A stretch of 64,000 bases of DNA from Thiotrichaceae bacterium UBA4486. Lineage in GTDB: Bacteria; Pseudomonadota; Gammaproteobacteria; Eutrophobiales; Eutrophobiaceae. The DNA is taken from assembly GCA_002389045.1 (NCBI GenBank), contig DGNS01000015.1:355440-419439 (forward strand). The letters run 5' to 3'. The position numbers and the translations under genes were made by a program. Positions 42,208-50,047 of the stretch are shown here, one piece after another; position 1 is the first letter of the stretch, and every line of letters starts with the position of its first letter. The notes under the pieces are model-generated. The model was not told the DNA's origin, ran no database searches, and saw only the letters and a list, made by a program, of their open reading frames with translations.

Positions 42208-43620
42208 TCAAAGCGGCCACTCGTGTACGGGTATGCCGGTATGCTGTTGTTCAAGATAGGCGCGGCTCAGCACCTGCATGTCACGGCCATGACGAAGAAC
42301 AAATCCGCGTTGCCAGGCAGCGCCGTTGCGCCCGGTTTTTGTGCGTTCGCGGATGATCTCGAGATAGTGGTCGCAATCAGCTGCATTTACTTCAAGGTTG
42401 ACAAGGCCGGCCCTGGCCAGGGGGATCAGCTGATCGATGATCAACTTGCGAACCGGGTATATTCTGCCGTCCAGCCAGCGCAACTCACAGTCAAGGCTGT
42501 CGCGGGCGGCGCGGTAAAAATTCTCACGCGCGGTCGTGAAATCCATGCAGCTTTCCGGCGCCACGTCCTGATCGGTGAGCGATCGTGTCAGGCCCCAGAA
42601 AAACACGGCATTGGCGATCATGTCATTCAGTGTCGGGCCGGAGGGCACGACACGGTTTTCAACCCGCAGGTGTACCGTGTCATCGTCTCCAAAACCTATA
42701 AGCGGCCGGTTCCAGCGCCACACCGTGCCGTTATGCAGACGCAGATGGGCAAATTTTTCGGCAGGCGTGTTCATGTCCATGGGCAGCAACGCCGGAAAAT
42801 CCCCGAGGTTCTGCTCGAAGCAGGTGAGCAGGCTGTCATGGATATAATCGCGGCCGAAACTTACGCGTTTGCAAGTCGAGCCATCATCGACGGACTGTTC
42901 AAACAGCGGTATCCGGCTTTCATCCCAGAGGTCGTGTCCGAACAGGTAGGGAGAATTCGCGCTCATGGCCAGTAGTGGCGCGGAGACAATGGACGCTGCG
43001 TTAATGGCGCGGACCGCCTTCTCCGGCCGCACCTGCAGGTGGATCTGGAAGGAGGTGGTGGCCGCCTCCAGCATGACATCATAATGGCGAACATCCAGAT
43101 GCTCGCGGCCCTGTATGTCCAGCACCAGCGGCCGGCCGCGACGCTGTGACAGCACCTGTTCATTGAGGGCTGTATAACGGGGGCTGAATGACATGTTGGC
43201 CAGGCATAACTGGTCGTCGGTGACCGCGGGATGAATACCGATAGTCATCAGGTCAGCATTCATCCCGGTTGCCACCTCACGACAATGATTCCAGGTAGCT
43301 TCAATATCACTGTGTAAAGTACGAAGGGCACGATCCCTGAGGATCTGTGGCGGGACATTCAACTCGATGTTGAAGCGCGACAGTTCCATGACCACCATCG
43401 GATTGTTCAGCGCCTGCAGAAAGCGATCATTGATGGGGCAGGGCAGTGCCCGATCATCAACCAGCCAGGCCTCGATTTCAAAGCCGCCGACATTATGCAG
43501 GCTGCAAAATCGGTCATTGCGAAAATATTCCGCGAGTAATTGCGTTTCCGCCTGTAATTTTTCCGCGAAAACGTCGAAGTCATTTTCAGTGAAATTGCTG
43601 GTTGGTATTTCCTGTCCCAT
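42208..43620 (-). CDS. GCS2-type glutamate-cysteine ligase-like enzyme
   Basis: This 470-residue protein belongs to the carboxylate-amine ligase group GCS2: GGFEIEAWLVDD (ATP/metal), SRFNIELNVPP, FQIHLQVRPEKAV and HLRVENRVVPSGPT. Such enzymes join glutamate to an amine or amino acid, not always cysteine. In other bacteria it is found with an M14 peptidase and an ATP-grasp RimK-like ligase; only the M14 gene is here. Product unknown. Confidence 0.85.
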   Translation of the reverse strand: MGQEIPTSNFTENDFDVFAEKLQAETQLLAEYFRNDRFCSLHNVGGFEIEAWLVDDRALPCPINDRFLQALNNPMVVMELSRFNIELNVPPQILRDRALRTLHSDIEATWNHCREVATGMNADLMTIGIHPAVTDDQLCLANMSFSPRYTALNEQVLSQRRGRPLVLDIQGREHLDVRHYDVMLEAATTSFQIHLQVRPEKAVRAINAASIVSAPLLAMSANSPYLFGHDLWDESRIPLFEQSVDDGSTCKRVSFGRDYIHDSLLTCFEQNLGDFPALLPMDMNTPAEKFAHLRLHNGTVWRWNRPLIGFGDDDTVHLRVENRVVPSGPTLNDMIANAVFFWGLTRSLTDQDVAPESCMDFTTARENFYRAARDSLDCELRWLDGRIYPVRKLIIDQLIPLARAGLVNLEVNAADCDHYLEIIRERTKTGRNGAAWQRGFVLRHGRDMQVLSRAYLEQQHTGIPVHEWPL

Positions 43621-43732
43621 GAATATTGTCGCTGTTCAGTGTCTATACTTGCTATATGGTTATGCGATTTGACGGCTGTAATTTCACCCGCACTGGCGAG
43701 ATCATGGTACCATGCGGCAGCAGGGAGTACGG

Positions 43733-44497
43733 ATGATTCGTGGTATTCTGCTGGATCTGAGCGGCGTTCTCTATTCCGGTAACGAGGTCTTGCCGGGGGC
43801 GCTGGATGCCGTGCGCAAAATCGACGCTGCCGGTTTGCCGGTACGTTTTATCACCAATACCACGCGCAAGACCTCGCGCACTATTCTGGATCAACTGCGC
43901 GGCATGCAGTTCGATATACACCCGGATCAGTTGTTTACCGCGCCGCTGGCGGCGCGTGATTATCTCGACAGTCATCGACTCAATCCCTGGCTGCTCGTGC
44001 ACCCCGAACTGGTTGATGAATTCCCGGCAGCCGACAGCACAAAAAAGATCAATGCCGTGCTGGTGGGCGATGCAGCCGATGCCTTTTCTTACGCCAGTAT
44101 GAATACCGCGTTCCGCTATCTGCTGGACGGCGCGCTGTTGCTGGCCATGGGGGATAATCGCTATTTTCGTGATGGCGATGCATTCAGCCTCGATGCCGGC
44201 CCATTCGTGCATGCGCTTGAATACGCCACTGACAGCAAGGCCACTGTGATCGGCAAGCCGGCCGCTGATTTCTATCACAGCGCCGTGCGCAGTCTCGGTT
44301 GCCGCCCGGAAGAAACCCTGATGGTCGGGGATGATGTCGACGCGGATGTGCTTGGCGCGGTGGCCGCCGGCCTTCAGGCCGCGCTGGTCAGAACCGGTAA
44401 ATACCGCCCGGGTGATGATGAAAAACTGCACGGCAAGGCAGTCTGTGTGGCCGATGTTGCCGCGGCGGTGGCGCTGGCGCTGGATAACCCTGCCTGA
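43733..44497 (+). CDS. HAD-IIA phosphatase, LHPP-like
   Basis: This 254-residue HAD-fold phosphatase begins with motif I variant GILLDLSGVLYSGNEVLPGA (nucleophile Asp), followed by FITNTTRK (motif II) and ending ETLMVGDDVDADVLGA (motif IV). Close to the LHPP/pyrophosphate phosphatase branch. The ATG at 43733 follows CAGGGAG and is preferred over one seven codons upstream. Divergent from the GCS2 operon. Confidence 0.85.
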   Translation: MIRGILLDLSGVLYSGNEVLPGALDAVRKIDAAGLPVRFITNTTRKTSRTILDQLRGMQFDIHPDQLFTAPLAARDYLDSHRLNPWLLVHPELVDEFPAADSTKKINAVLVGDAADAFSYASMNTAFRYLLDGALLLAMGDNRYFRDGDAFSLDAGPFVHALEYATDSKATVIGKPAADFYHSAVRSLGCRPEETLMVGDDVDADVLGAVAAGLQAALVRTGKYRPGDDEKLHGKAVCVADVAAAVALALDNPA

Positions 44498-44600
44498 AAA
44501 ATAAAGCAGCCGTTTTTTTCAGCGCGTGGTCGGCGCGTGTCTTCCTGTCGAAATTGAATATTTCAAAACTTGCCCCGATATTACGGGTCTCACTGGCGGT

Positions 44601-44623
44601 TAAACCCTGACGTTGCATAAATT
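44601..44623 (+). repeat. Solo copy of foldback-element end
   Basis: TAAACCCTGACGTTGCATAAATT at this place (core ACGTTGCATAA) matches the ends of the 45605-45808 element. It lies 17 bases upstream of the htpX start, without the rest of the element. It may be a relic. Confidence 0.7.
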
Positions 44624-44639
44624 ATCGAGGTAACGAATC

Positions 44640-45521
44640 ATGCTGCGAATCGTTCTGTTTCTGGCGACGAATATCGGTATTTTGCTGGTGCTCAGTGTCA
44701 CCATGCGGCTGCTCGGCATCGACAGTATGCTCGAACAGCAGGGGGGCGGTCTGAACCTGACCGGGCTTTTGATTTTCGCTGCTCTGTTTGGCATGGGGGG
44801 TGCGTTCATATCGCTGGCCATGTCCAAATGGCTGGCAAAAAAAACCATGGCTGTACAGCTGATCGAAAGACCGGCCAACGCCACCGAACAGTGGCTGACG
44901 GCAACGGTGCAGAGCCAGGCCAGGCAGGCCGGCATCGCCATGCCGGAAGTGGGGATTTTCAATTCGCCCGCGCCCAACGCCTTTGCCACGGGGATGAACA
45001 AAAATGCGGCGCTGGTGGCGGTGAGCAGCGGTTTACTGGAACAGATGAACCGCGATGAAGTGGAAGCGGTTCTCGGCCATGAAATCAGTCACGTCGCCAA
45101 CGGCGACATGGTGACGTTGACCCTGGTGCAGGGTGTGGTCAACACGTTCGTGATTTTCTTTTCACGCATCATCGGGCATATGGTCGATCGTCTGGTCTTC
45201 AAGGTGCAGCGCGGTCACGGCCCCGGCTTCTGGATAGGCACCATTGCCGCCCAACTGATTCTTTCCATAGTGGCCAGCATAATCGTCATGTGGTTTTCGC
45301 GTTACCGGGAGTTCCGGGCGGATGCCGGTGGCGCCCGTCTCGCCGGTCGTGAAAAGATGATTGCGGCGTTGAGGCAACTGCAGCGATCCAGTCAACCGCC
45401 TTCCATGCCCGACGAGATGCAGGCATTCGGAATCGCCGGCGGCAGGAGTGCCGGTTGGAAGAAGCTGTTCATGACCCATCCGCCGCTGGAGGAGAGGATC
45501 GCGGCACTGGAGCGATCCTGA
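44640..45521 (+). CDS. htpX: Membrane zinc metalloprotease HtpX
   Basis: This 293-residue protease of family M48 has two N-terminal membrane segments (about 5-27 and 40-60), the zinc site HEISH at 147-151, two further hydrophobic segments around 160-175 and 195-215, and FRADAGGARLAG with the third ligand. It degrades misfolded membrane proteins with FtsH. Confidence 0.95.
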   Translation: MLRIVLFLATNIGILLVLSVTMRLLGIDSMLEQQGGGLNLTGLLIFAALFGMGGAFISLAMSKWLAKKTMAVQLIERPANATEQWLTATVQSQARQAGIAMPEVGIFNSPAPNAFATGMNKNAALVAVSSGLLEQMNRDEVEAVLGHEISHVANGDMVTLTLVQGVVNTFVIFFSRIIGHMVDRLVFKVQRGHGPGFWIGTIAAQLILSIVASIIVMWFSRYREFRADAGGARLAGREKMIAALRQLQRSSQPPSMPDEMQAFGIAGGRSAGWKKLFMTHPPLEERIAALERS

Positions 45522-45604
45522 ATGACTGTTGTGAAGCAGCGGTGAATCAGCCGCCTCCCGGGGTTGTGACAGCTGTTTCTATGCCCGGATTGTGACATTG
45601 GGCA

Positions 45605-45808
45605 TCAGGGTTTACCCCTAACGTTGCATAAATTTTTGGATGCAGGGGCTTTTAGAGCGGTATTTTCCGGGTCGCGCGCAGATTTTTCCAACCGGAGCAT
45701 AGCTCACTCTATGTGAGGATTGGAAAAAGCGAGCACGGCCCGGAAAATGCTGCTATAGAAGGAGCGGAGCTGTCCTGCGCCAAAAATTTATGCAATGTCA
45801 GGGTTTAC
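45605..45808. mobile_element. Foldback (MITE-like) element, about 200 bp
   Basis: The region reads as one long imperfect palindrome centred near 45706: TGCATAAATTTTTGG (45625-45639) with its complement (45780-45794), ATTTTCCGGG (45662-45671) with CCCGGAAAAT (45739-45748), TTTTTCCAA (45683-45691) with TTGGAAAAA (45720-45728), and CATAG/CTATG. It encodes nothing. TCAGGGTTTAC occurs in the same direction at both ends. The right end provides the stop codon of the cupin gene. A MITE or large hairpin is inferred. Confidence 0.7.
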
Positions 45809-46167
45809 TCAAGGCGGATGTCATCGGCTTTTGTCCAGGGCGGGCTGACCAGGGCGAGGAATACCAGATCCCCCTGACCCGTATTCTCAATCCACTGTAC
45901 GGCATCCGGTGGAATGTAGACAACATCGCCTTCGCTGACGTCTTCTGCACTGTCATCGATATGCATCCGCCCGTGTCCCTTGAGTATGTAATAGACTTCC
46001 GCCTGCTTCAGTTTGTGGCGGTAGGAATGATGCGCGGGCGCTACCCGGGCATGGGCTATGGAATAGGGAAGGTCGACAGGCTCTTTCGCCGGATGCAATA
46101 CCTCGCGAATGCGGCAGCCATCGTTGGCGATGAATTCCGGACACGCACCGATATTTTTTACAAACAT
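45805..46167 (-). CDS. Cupin domain protein
   Basis: This 120-residue protein has one cupin fold: HHSYRHKLKQAEVYYILKGHGRMHID, a histidine-rich first motif, and YIPPDAVQWIENTG as second motif. Metal-binding small enzyme or sensor; substrate unknown. The ATG at 46167 is chosen; upstream extension overlaps the divergent hemH. Its TAA is within the foldback element. Confidence 0.8.
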   Translation of the reverse strand: MFVKNIGACPEFIANDGCRIREVLHPAKEPVDLPYSIAHARVAPAHHSYRHKLKQAEVYYILKGHGRMHIDDSAEDVSEGDVVYIPPDAVQWIENTGQGDLVFLALVSPPWTKADDIRLE

Positions 46168-46191
46168 GAACGACTCCGTTATAACGTGCCT

Positions 46192-47304
46192 ATGCCGAAG
46201 TATACGGGTAATCCCGATTACCAACACGACTCGATACCCCGCATCGGGATCCTCATGACCAATCTCGGTACGCCGGATGCACCCACGGCGGCGGCCCTGC
46301 GTAAATACCTGGCGGAGTTTCTCGCCGATCCGCGCGTCATCGAGGTTCCGAAAATACTCTGGTGGCCGGTATTGCACGGCATTATCCTGCGTACCCGCCC
46401 GCGCCGCTCGGCGGAAGCCTATGAAAAAGTCTGGACATCCGAAGGTTCACCCCTGCTGGCCATCACCCGCAGGCAGGGTGATGCGGTGCAGCGTCTGCTT
46501 CGTGAACGCCTTGGCGATAGCGTGAAAGTGGTAATCGCCATGCGCTACGGTGAACCGTCCATCCGCCAGGGACTGGAGGAATTGCGCGCCGCCAACGCCC
46601 GCAGGATCCTGTTGTTGCCACTGTATCCGCAATACGCGGCGGCAACCACGGCATCCACCTTTGATGCCGTCAGTGCCGTGCTGAAAACCTGGCGCTGGCT
46701 GCCCGGTCTGCGCATGATCGATCATTACCATGATGATCCTGGCTACATTTCGGCACTGGCCGCCGCCATTGAGCGACATCAGGCCACACACGGCAGACCG
46801 GACAGACTGATCTTTTCCTTTCACGGTATTCCACGTCATTACTTCGACGCCGGTGATCCCTATCATTGTGAATGTCAGAAAACCGCGCGCCTGGTTGCGG
46901 AAAAAATGCAACTGGGTGATAACGACTGGCAGTTGACGTTTCAGTCGCGTTTCGGACCGCGTGAGTGGTTACAACCCTATACCGATGTCACGCTGAAAGG
47001 GCTGCCCGCACAGGGTGTCCGGCATGTCCAGGTTGTCTGTCCGGGCTTTGCCGCCGACTGTCTGGAAACACTGGAAGAAATCAATATGCAGAACCGGGAA
47101 TTTTTCATCAACGCCGGCGGTGAAACATTTTCCTATATACCGGCCCTGAACGATGACGAATTGCACATCCAGGCGCTCGCTGATCTGATCACACTGCATC
47201 TCGGCGGCTGGATTAACGAAGATGATCAACCCTCGCCGGAATCCCTTGCACAGTCCGGTGCAACGAGCCGCCAGCGCGCGCTGTCAATGGGTGCAAAAAA
47301 CTGA
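46192..47304 (+). CDS. hemH: Ferrochelatase
   Basis: This 370-residue enzyme inserts Fe2+ into protoporphyrin IX. Motifs: ILMTNLGTPDAPTA, VVIAMRYGEPSI, LLPLYPQYAAATTAST, and SFHGIPRHYFDAGDPYHCEC with the catalytic His. The ATG at 46192 has no clear ribosome site; an in-frame GTG at 46186 is an alternative. Divergent from the cupin, with 24 bases between starts, so both leaders are very short. Confidence 0.93.
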   Translation: MPKYTGNPDYQHDSIPRIGILMTNLGTPDAPTAAALRKYLAEFLADPRVIEVPKILWWPVLHGIILRTRPRRSAEAYEKVWTSEGSPLLAITRRQGDAVQRLLRERLGDSVKVVIAMRYGEPSIRQGLEELRAANARRILLLPLYPQYAAATTASTFDAVSAVLKTWRWLPGLRMIDHYHDDPGYISALAAAIERHQATHGRPDRLIFSFHGIPRHYFDAGDPYHCECQKTARLVAEKMQLGDNDWQLTFQSRFGPREWLQPYTDVTLKGLPAQGVRHVQVVCPGFAADCLETLEEINMQNREFFINAGGETFSYIPALNDDELHIQALADLITLHLGGWINEDDQPSPESLAQSGATSRQRALSMGAKN

Positions 47305-47324
47305 ATCGTCATTTGCGGATTTCG

Positions 47325-47352
47325 TTGAAACTGCCGGGGTTCCGGCTATAAT
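47325..47352 (+). promoter_or_regulatory. Promoter of the cold-shock gene
   Basis: TTGAAA (47325-47330), 16 bases, TATAAT (47347-47352). The implied untranslated leader is about 140 bases, long as in cspA-type genes, where it acts in temperature control. Confidence 0.85.
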
Positions 47353-47497
47353 CGAATTAGCTTATAAAAATCCAGGCCATGGTTTATGTCGTGCATCACG
47401 AAGTCCCGCCAGCAGTTCCTCGTAGTGTATTGCATAATGATTAACCGGTTTTTTACAGGCGAAAATGCTTCAATCAAGTGCAATACAGGATAATATA

Positions 47498-47707
47498 ATG
47501 TCAGAAACAGTAACTGGTAAGGTTAAATTCTTTAACGAATCGAAGGGTTTTGGTTTCATCACGCAGGCAGATGGACCGGACGTTTTCGTTCACTTCAGTG
47601 CAATCCAGGCCGATGGTTTCAAAACCCTGGCCGAGGGGCAGGAAGTAGAATTCACCATTGTCGATGGTAAAAAAGGTCCCCAGGCTGAAAACGTAAGACC
47701 GCTGTAA
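47498..47707 (+). CDS. Cold-shock domain protein (CspA family)
   Basis: This 69-residue single cold-shock domain protein has RNP1 KGFGFI and RNP2 VFVHF. It binds single-stranded RNA and DNA as a chaperone. The ATG at 47498 follows AGGA; an upstream in-frame ATG is not needed. Which csp paralogue cannot be told. Confidence 0.95.
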   Translation: MSETVTGKVKFFNESKGFGFITQADGPDVFVHFSAIQADGFKTLAEGQEVEFTIVDGKKGPQAENVRPL

Positions 47708-47720
47708 GCGGTCCGCGACG

Positions 47721-47737
47721 TGCCCCGTTTCGGGGCA
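47721..47737 (+). terminator. Hairpin after the cold-shock gene
   Basis: TGCCCCG-TTT-CGGGGCA, 14 bases after the stop, without a following T-run, so intrinsic termination is uncertain. Confidence 0.4.
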
Positions 47738-47791
47738 GTAGTCTATTGCGGTTTTGCCTGCAGGTGCGGGGCAAGACGGTTATGAACCGGC

Positions 47792-48076
47792 TTACTCGCT
47801 GACCTCAACGCCTTTCCAGAAAGCGACGTGGTTCTGTATTTTTTTTGCCAGTCTTGATGGCGACGGATAATACCAGGCTGCGTCCCTGTTAACCTTGCCG
47901 TCGATTACTACGTCATAATACTTCGCTTTGCCTTTCCAGAAACATCGTGTCGTGGTGTCACTGTCAAAAAAATATTCGCGGTTCAGTGATTCGGGCGGAA
48001 AATAGATATTGCCCTCGACTTTCTCGTAGTCATCCGATTGCGCCAGGACGACACTGTTCCATTGTGCTTTTGCCAT
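47792..48076 (-). CDS. DUF427 domain protein
   Basis: This 94-residue protein has the DUF427 pattern: FPPESLNREYFFDSDTTT, CFWKGKAKYYDV and AAWYYPSPSRLAKKI. Function unknown. It starts two bases after the yjbQ stop, last of a four-gene minus-strand operon. Confidence 0.9.
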   Translation of the reverse strand: MAKAQWNSVVLAQSDDYEKVEGNIYFPPESLNREYFFDSDTTTRCFWKGKAKYYDVVIDGKVNRDAAWYYPSPSRLAKKIQNHVAFWKGVEVSE

Positions 48077-48078
48077 GA

Positions 48079-48495
48079 TTACTCCCCGTACAGAGTCACT
48101 GTAAATTTTCGGGAATGTCCACTTGTCCTGTGTTCCCACAGGTAGATGCCCTGCCAGGTGCCGAGCAGGCAGCGCCCGCCCTGTACGGGTATGGATAACC
48201 CGGAACCGGTTAATATACTGCGTATATGGGCCACCATATCATCGGGACCCTCCGCGCTATGCCGGAAATCGGGGTCACCGTCAGGCACGTTCCTCGACAT
48301 GTAGGTTTCCAGGTCGTCGCGGACCACAGGGTCGGCGTTTTCACACAGAATCACCGAAGCACTGGTGTGGTGAACAAAGACATGACATATGCCTGAGTGG
48401 ATTTTGGCGTCGGCGACAATGTTATTCACATCAGCGGTAATATCCCGGGTGCCTCGACCGTCCGTCCGTATGCTCAGGGTTTTTTGAATAACCAT
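48079..48495 (-). CDS. YjbQ family (UPF0047) protein
   Basis: This 138-residue protein matches the YjbQ family: HVFVHHTSASVILCENADP, GPDDMVAHIRSIL and LLGTWQGIYLWEHR. Conserved His/Glu/Asp residues suggest a metal site; a weak thiamine-phosphate synthase activity has been reported for the E. coli member. Its ATG shares one base with the CULT gene stop. Confidence 0.92.
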   Translation of the reverse strand: MVIQKTLSIRTDGRGTRDITADVNNIVADAKIHSGICHVFVHHTSASVILCENADPVVRDDLETYMSRNVPDGDPDFRHSAEGPDDMVAHIRSILTGSGLSIPVQGGRCLLGTWQGIYLWEHRTSGHSRKFTVTLYGE

Positions 48496-48899
48496 TATTG
48501 ATACGCCTTCAGTCTGTTCAGTATGAGCCCGAAAAACCGCGTGCCGTTGCTGAAAACCCAGCCCAGATGCTCATGACAGTTTCCACAAACGGCAATCTGC
48601 CACCGATAACCCGCAAACCAGGTATGCTCGGCAGTAGCCGGGCCGATAGCCAGGCATCCGGGCGCATGGTCAAAGCATCCGATATGGTATTCGACACCGG
48701 CCGGGTTGATACACCGGTGTTCATGTGCTGCATTGACCGGGATCCGATCTGCGTTTGTGGTAATCGAATACCCGCAGAATATGCATCTGAGCTCATGTTC
48801 ACTGTCCGCGGTCACCTGTTCGTATTGTGATTTTCTCTGCTTTCGTGTTGAGGTATCAAGCAGATAACAGCGCAGGAAACGGGCGGATAAACCTGACAT
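48495..48899 (-). CDS. CULT-domain (cereblon-like) protein
   Basis: This 134-residue protein consists of about 35 residues plus a CULT domain. Zinc ligands are Cys39, Cys42, Cys105 and Cys108, and tryptophans at 94, 100 and 114. These spacings (6 and 14) equal those of human cereblon Trp380, Trp386 and Trp400, and the cysteines fit Cys391/Cys394. No signal peptide or membrane segment. In cereblon this pocket binds thalidomide-type ligands and cyclic-imide degrons; the bacterial role is not known. Encoded between a TSUP transporter gene and yjbQ, with near-overlapping ends. Confidence 0.9.
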   Translation of the reverse strand: MSGLSARFLRCYLLDTSTRKQRKSQYEQVTADSEHELRCIFCGYSITTNADRIPVNAAHEHRCINPAGVEYHIGCFDHAPGCLAIGPATAEHTWFAGYRWQIAVCGNCHEHLGWVFSNGTRFFGLILNRLKAYQ

Positions 48900-48903
48900 G
48901 TTT

Positions 48904-49707
48904 CTACATCACCATGCGTATACCGATGAATAACAGGAATACAGAGAAAATGCGTTTCAGGGTCATAACCGGAAGTGTGTGTGCAAGGCGGGCTCCCAGC
49001 GGCGCAAACATCACGCTGGCCAACGCAATCATCGCGGCGGCAGGCCAGTAGACATAACCGGTGCTGTAGGGTGGCAACATTTCATTGTCCAGGCCGGTAA
49101 CCATCATACTGCCCGCCCCGGCAAGCGCGATGGGTAAACCACAGGCGGCGGAGGTTGCCACTGCCTTGCGAATATCCGTATTACACCACATCAGAAACGG
49201 CACCGTCAGCGTGCCGCCGCCAATGCCCAGAATCGTTGACATGGAACCGATAATGGTCCCGGACGCCAGCATGCCTGTCGTCTCCGGTAGCACACGTTCC
49301 GGCCGTGGTTTCAACCCGAATCCGATTTGCATCGCCACGGCGATTTCAAACACGCCAAACGCACGACGTAACAGTTCACTGGGCAAGCGGTCGGCGATAA
49401 TGGCGCCGAGTATGGCGCCGGCAATGATACCCGGCACCAGTTGTCTGACCTCGCGCCACATGACGGCGCCCCGGCGATGATGTGAGCGGGCCGAGGAGAT
49501 GGAGGTAAAAATGATCGTTGTCAGCGAGGTGGCGACAGCCACGTGCATGAGATGTTGCGGTGAAAAATCCTGGGCATGAAACAGGTATACCAGGGCCGGG
49601 ACGATGACAATCCCGCCGCCCAGTCCCATCATCCCGCCGGTAATCCCCGCCAGGGCGCCGAGGAGGAGATACAGGATCAGTGTAAGAATGGTGATGTCGG
49701 AAACCAT
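48904..49707 (-). CDS. TSUP family (TauE/SafE) anion exporter
   Basis: This 267-residue membrane protein has about eight transmembrane helices and the repeated TSUP motif (GGMMGLGGGIVIVP and GIGGGTLTVPF). The family moves sulfite, sulfoacetate or other organosulfur anions. It heads a four-gene operon with the CULT, YjbQ and DUF427 genes, with a four-base gap to the next start. Confidence 0.88.
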   Translation of the reverse strand: MVSDITILTLILYLLLGALAGITGGMMGLGGGIVIVPALVYLFHAQDFSPQHLMHVAVATSLTTIIFTSISSARSHHRRGAVMWREVRQLVPGIIAGAILGAIIADRLPSELLRRAFGVFEIAVAMQIGFGLKPRPERVLPETTGMLASGTIIGSMSTILGIGGGTLTVPFLMWCNTDIRKAVATSAACGLPIALAGAGSMMVTGLDNEMLPPYSTGYVYWPAAAMIALASVMFAPLGARLAHTLPVMTLKRIFSVFLLFIGIRMVM

Positions 49708-50047
49708 GATGTGCCTATGTTGTCACTATGATGTCATCATCACAAATAAGGTTCTGCGGCAGAATCTGTGCATGGAAGTTTTCTCGCCGTGATCGCCAGT
49801 GGCATGAAATTGGGGAATTATCGATGACCAGGACAACTATTGTTTGCCGCCATTTTTCTGCCTTTGCGTTCCTGTCATTCCGGCGAGAGAGCCTGATTTT
49901 TATCCATACCCGCAAATACTGCCGCTGAGCCATAATCAGGACTCCGTGCGGGAATGGTTACTATGTCAGCATTACGATGCGCCGGTTAACAACAGTTGCT
50001 GCGGATTCATTCACTAATTCGCTGCATTAAAGTAAAGTAGGCGTCAT
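49708..50047. other. Intergenic region, nothing recognised
   Basis: A 340-base gap between the divergent TSUP and slt genes. It contains a small hairpin GTTCTGC-GGCAGAA near 49750 and A+T-rich sequence near 50020-50040 that may hold the slt promoter. No coding frame or RNA gene is recognised. Confidence 0.5.

Noticed and set aside
45790..46191. A 134-codon extension of hemH on the plus strand
   Set aside because: It runs through the foldback element and the cupin gene in antisense; hemH homology starts at 46192.
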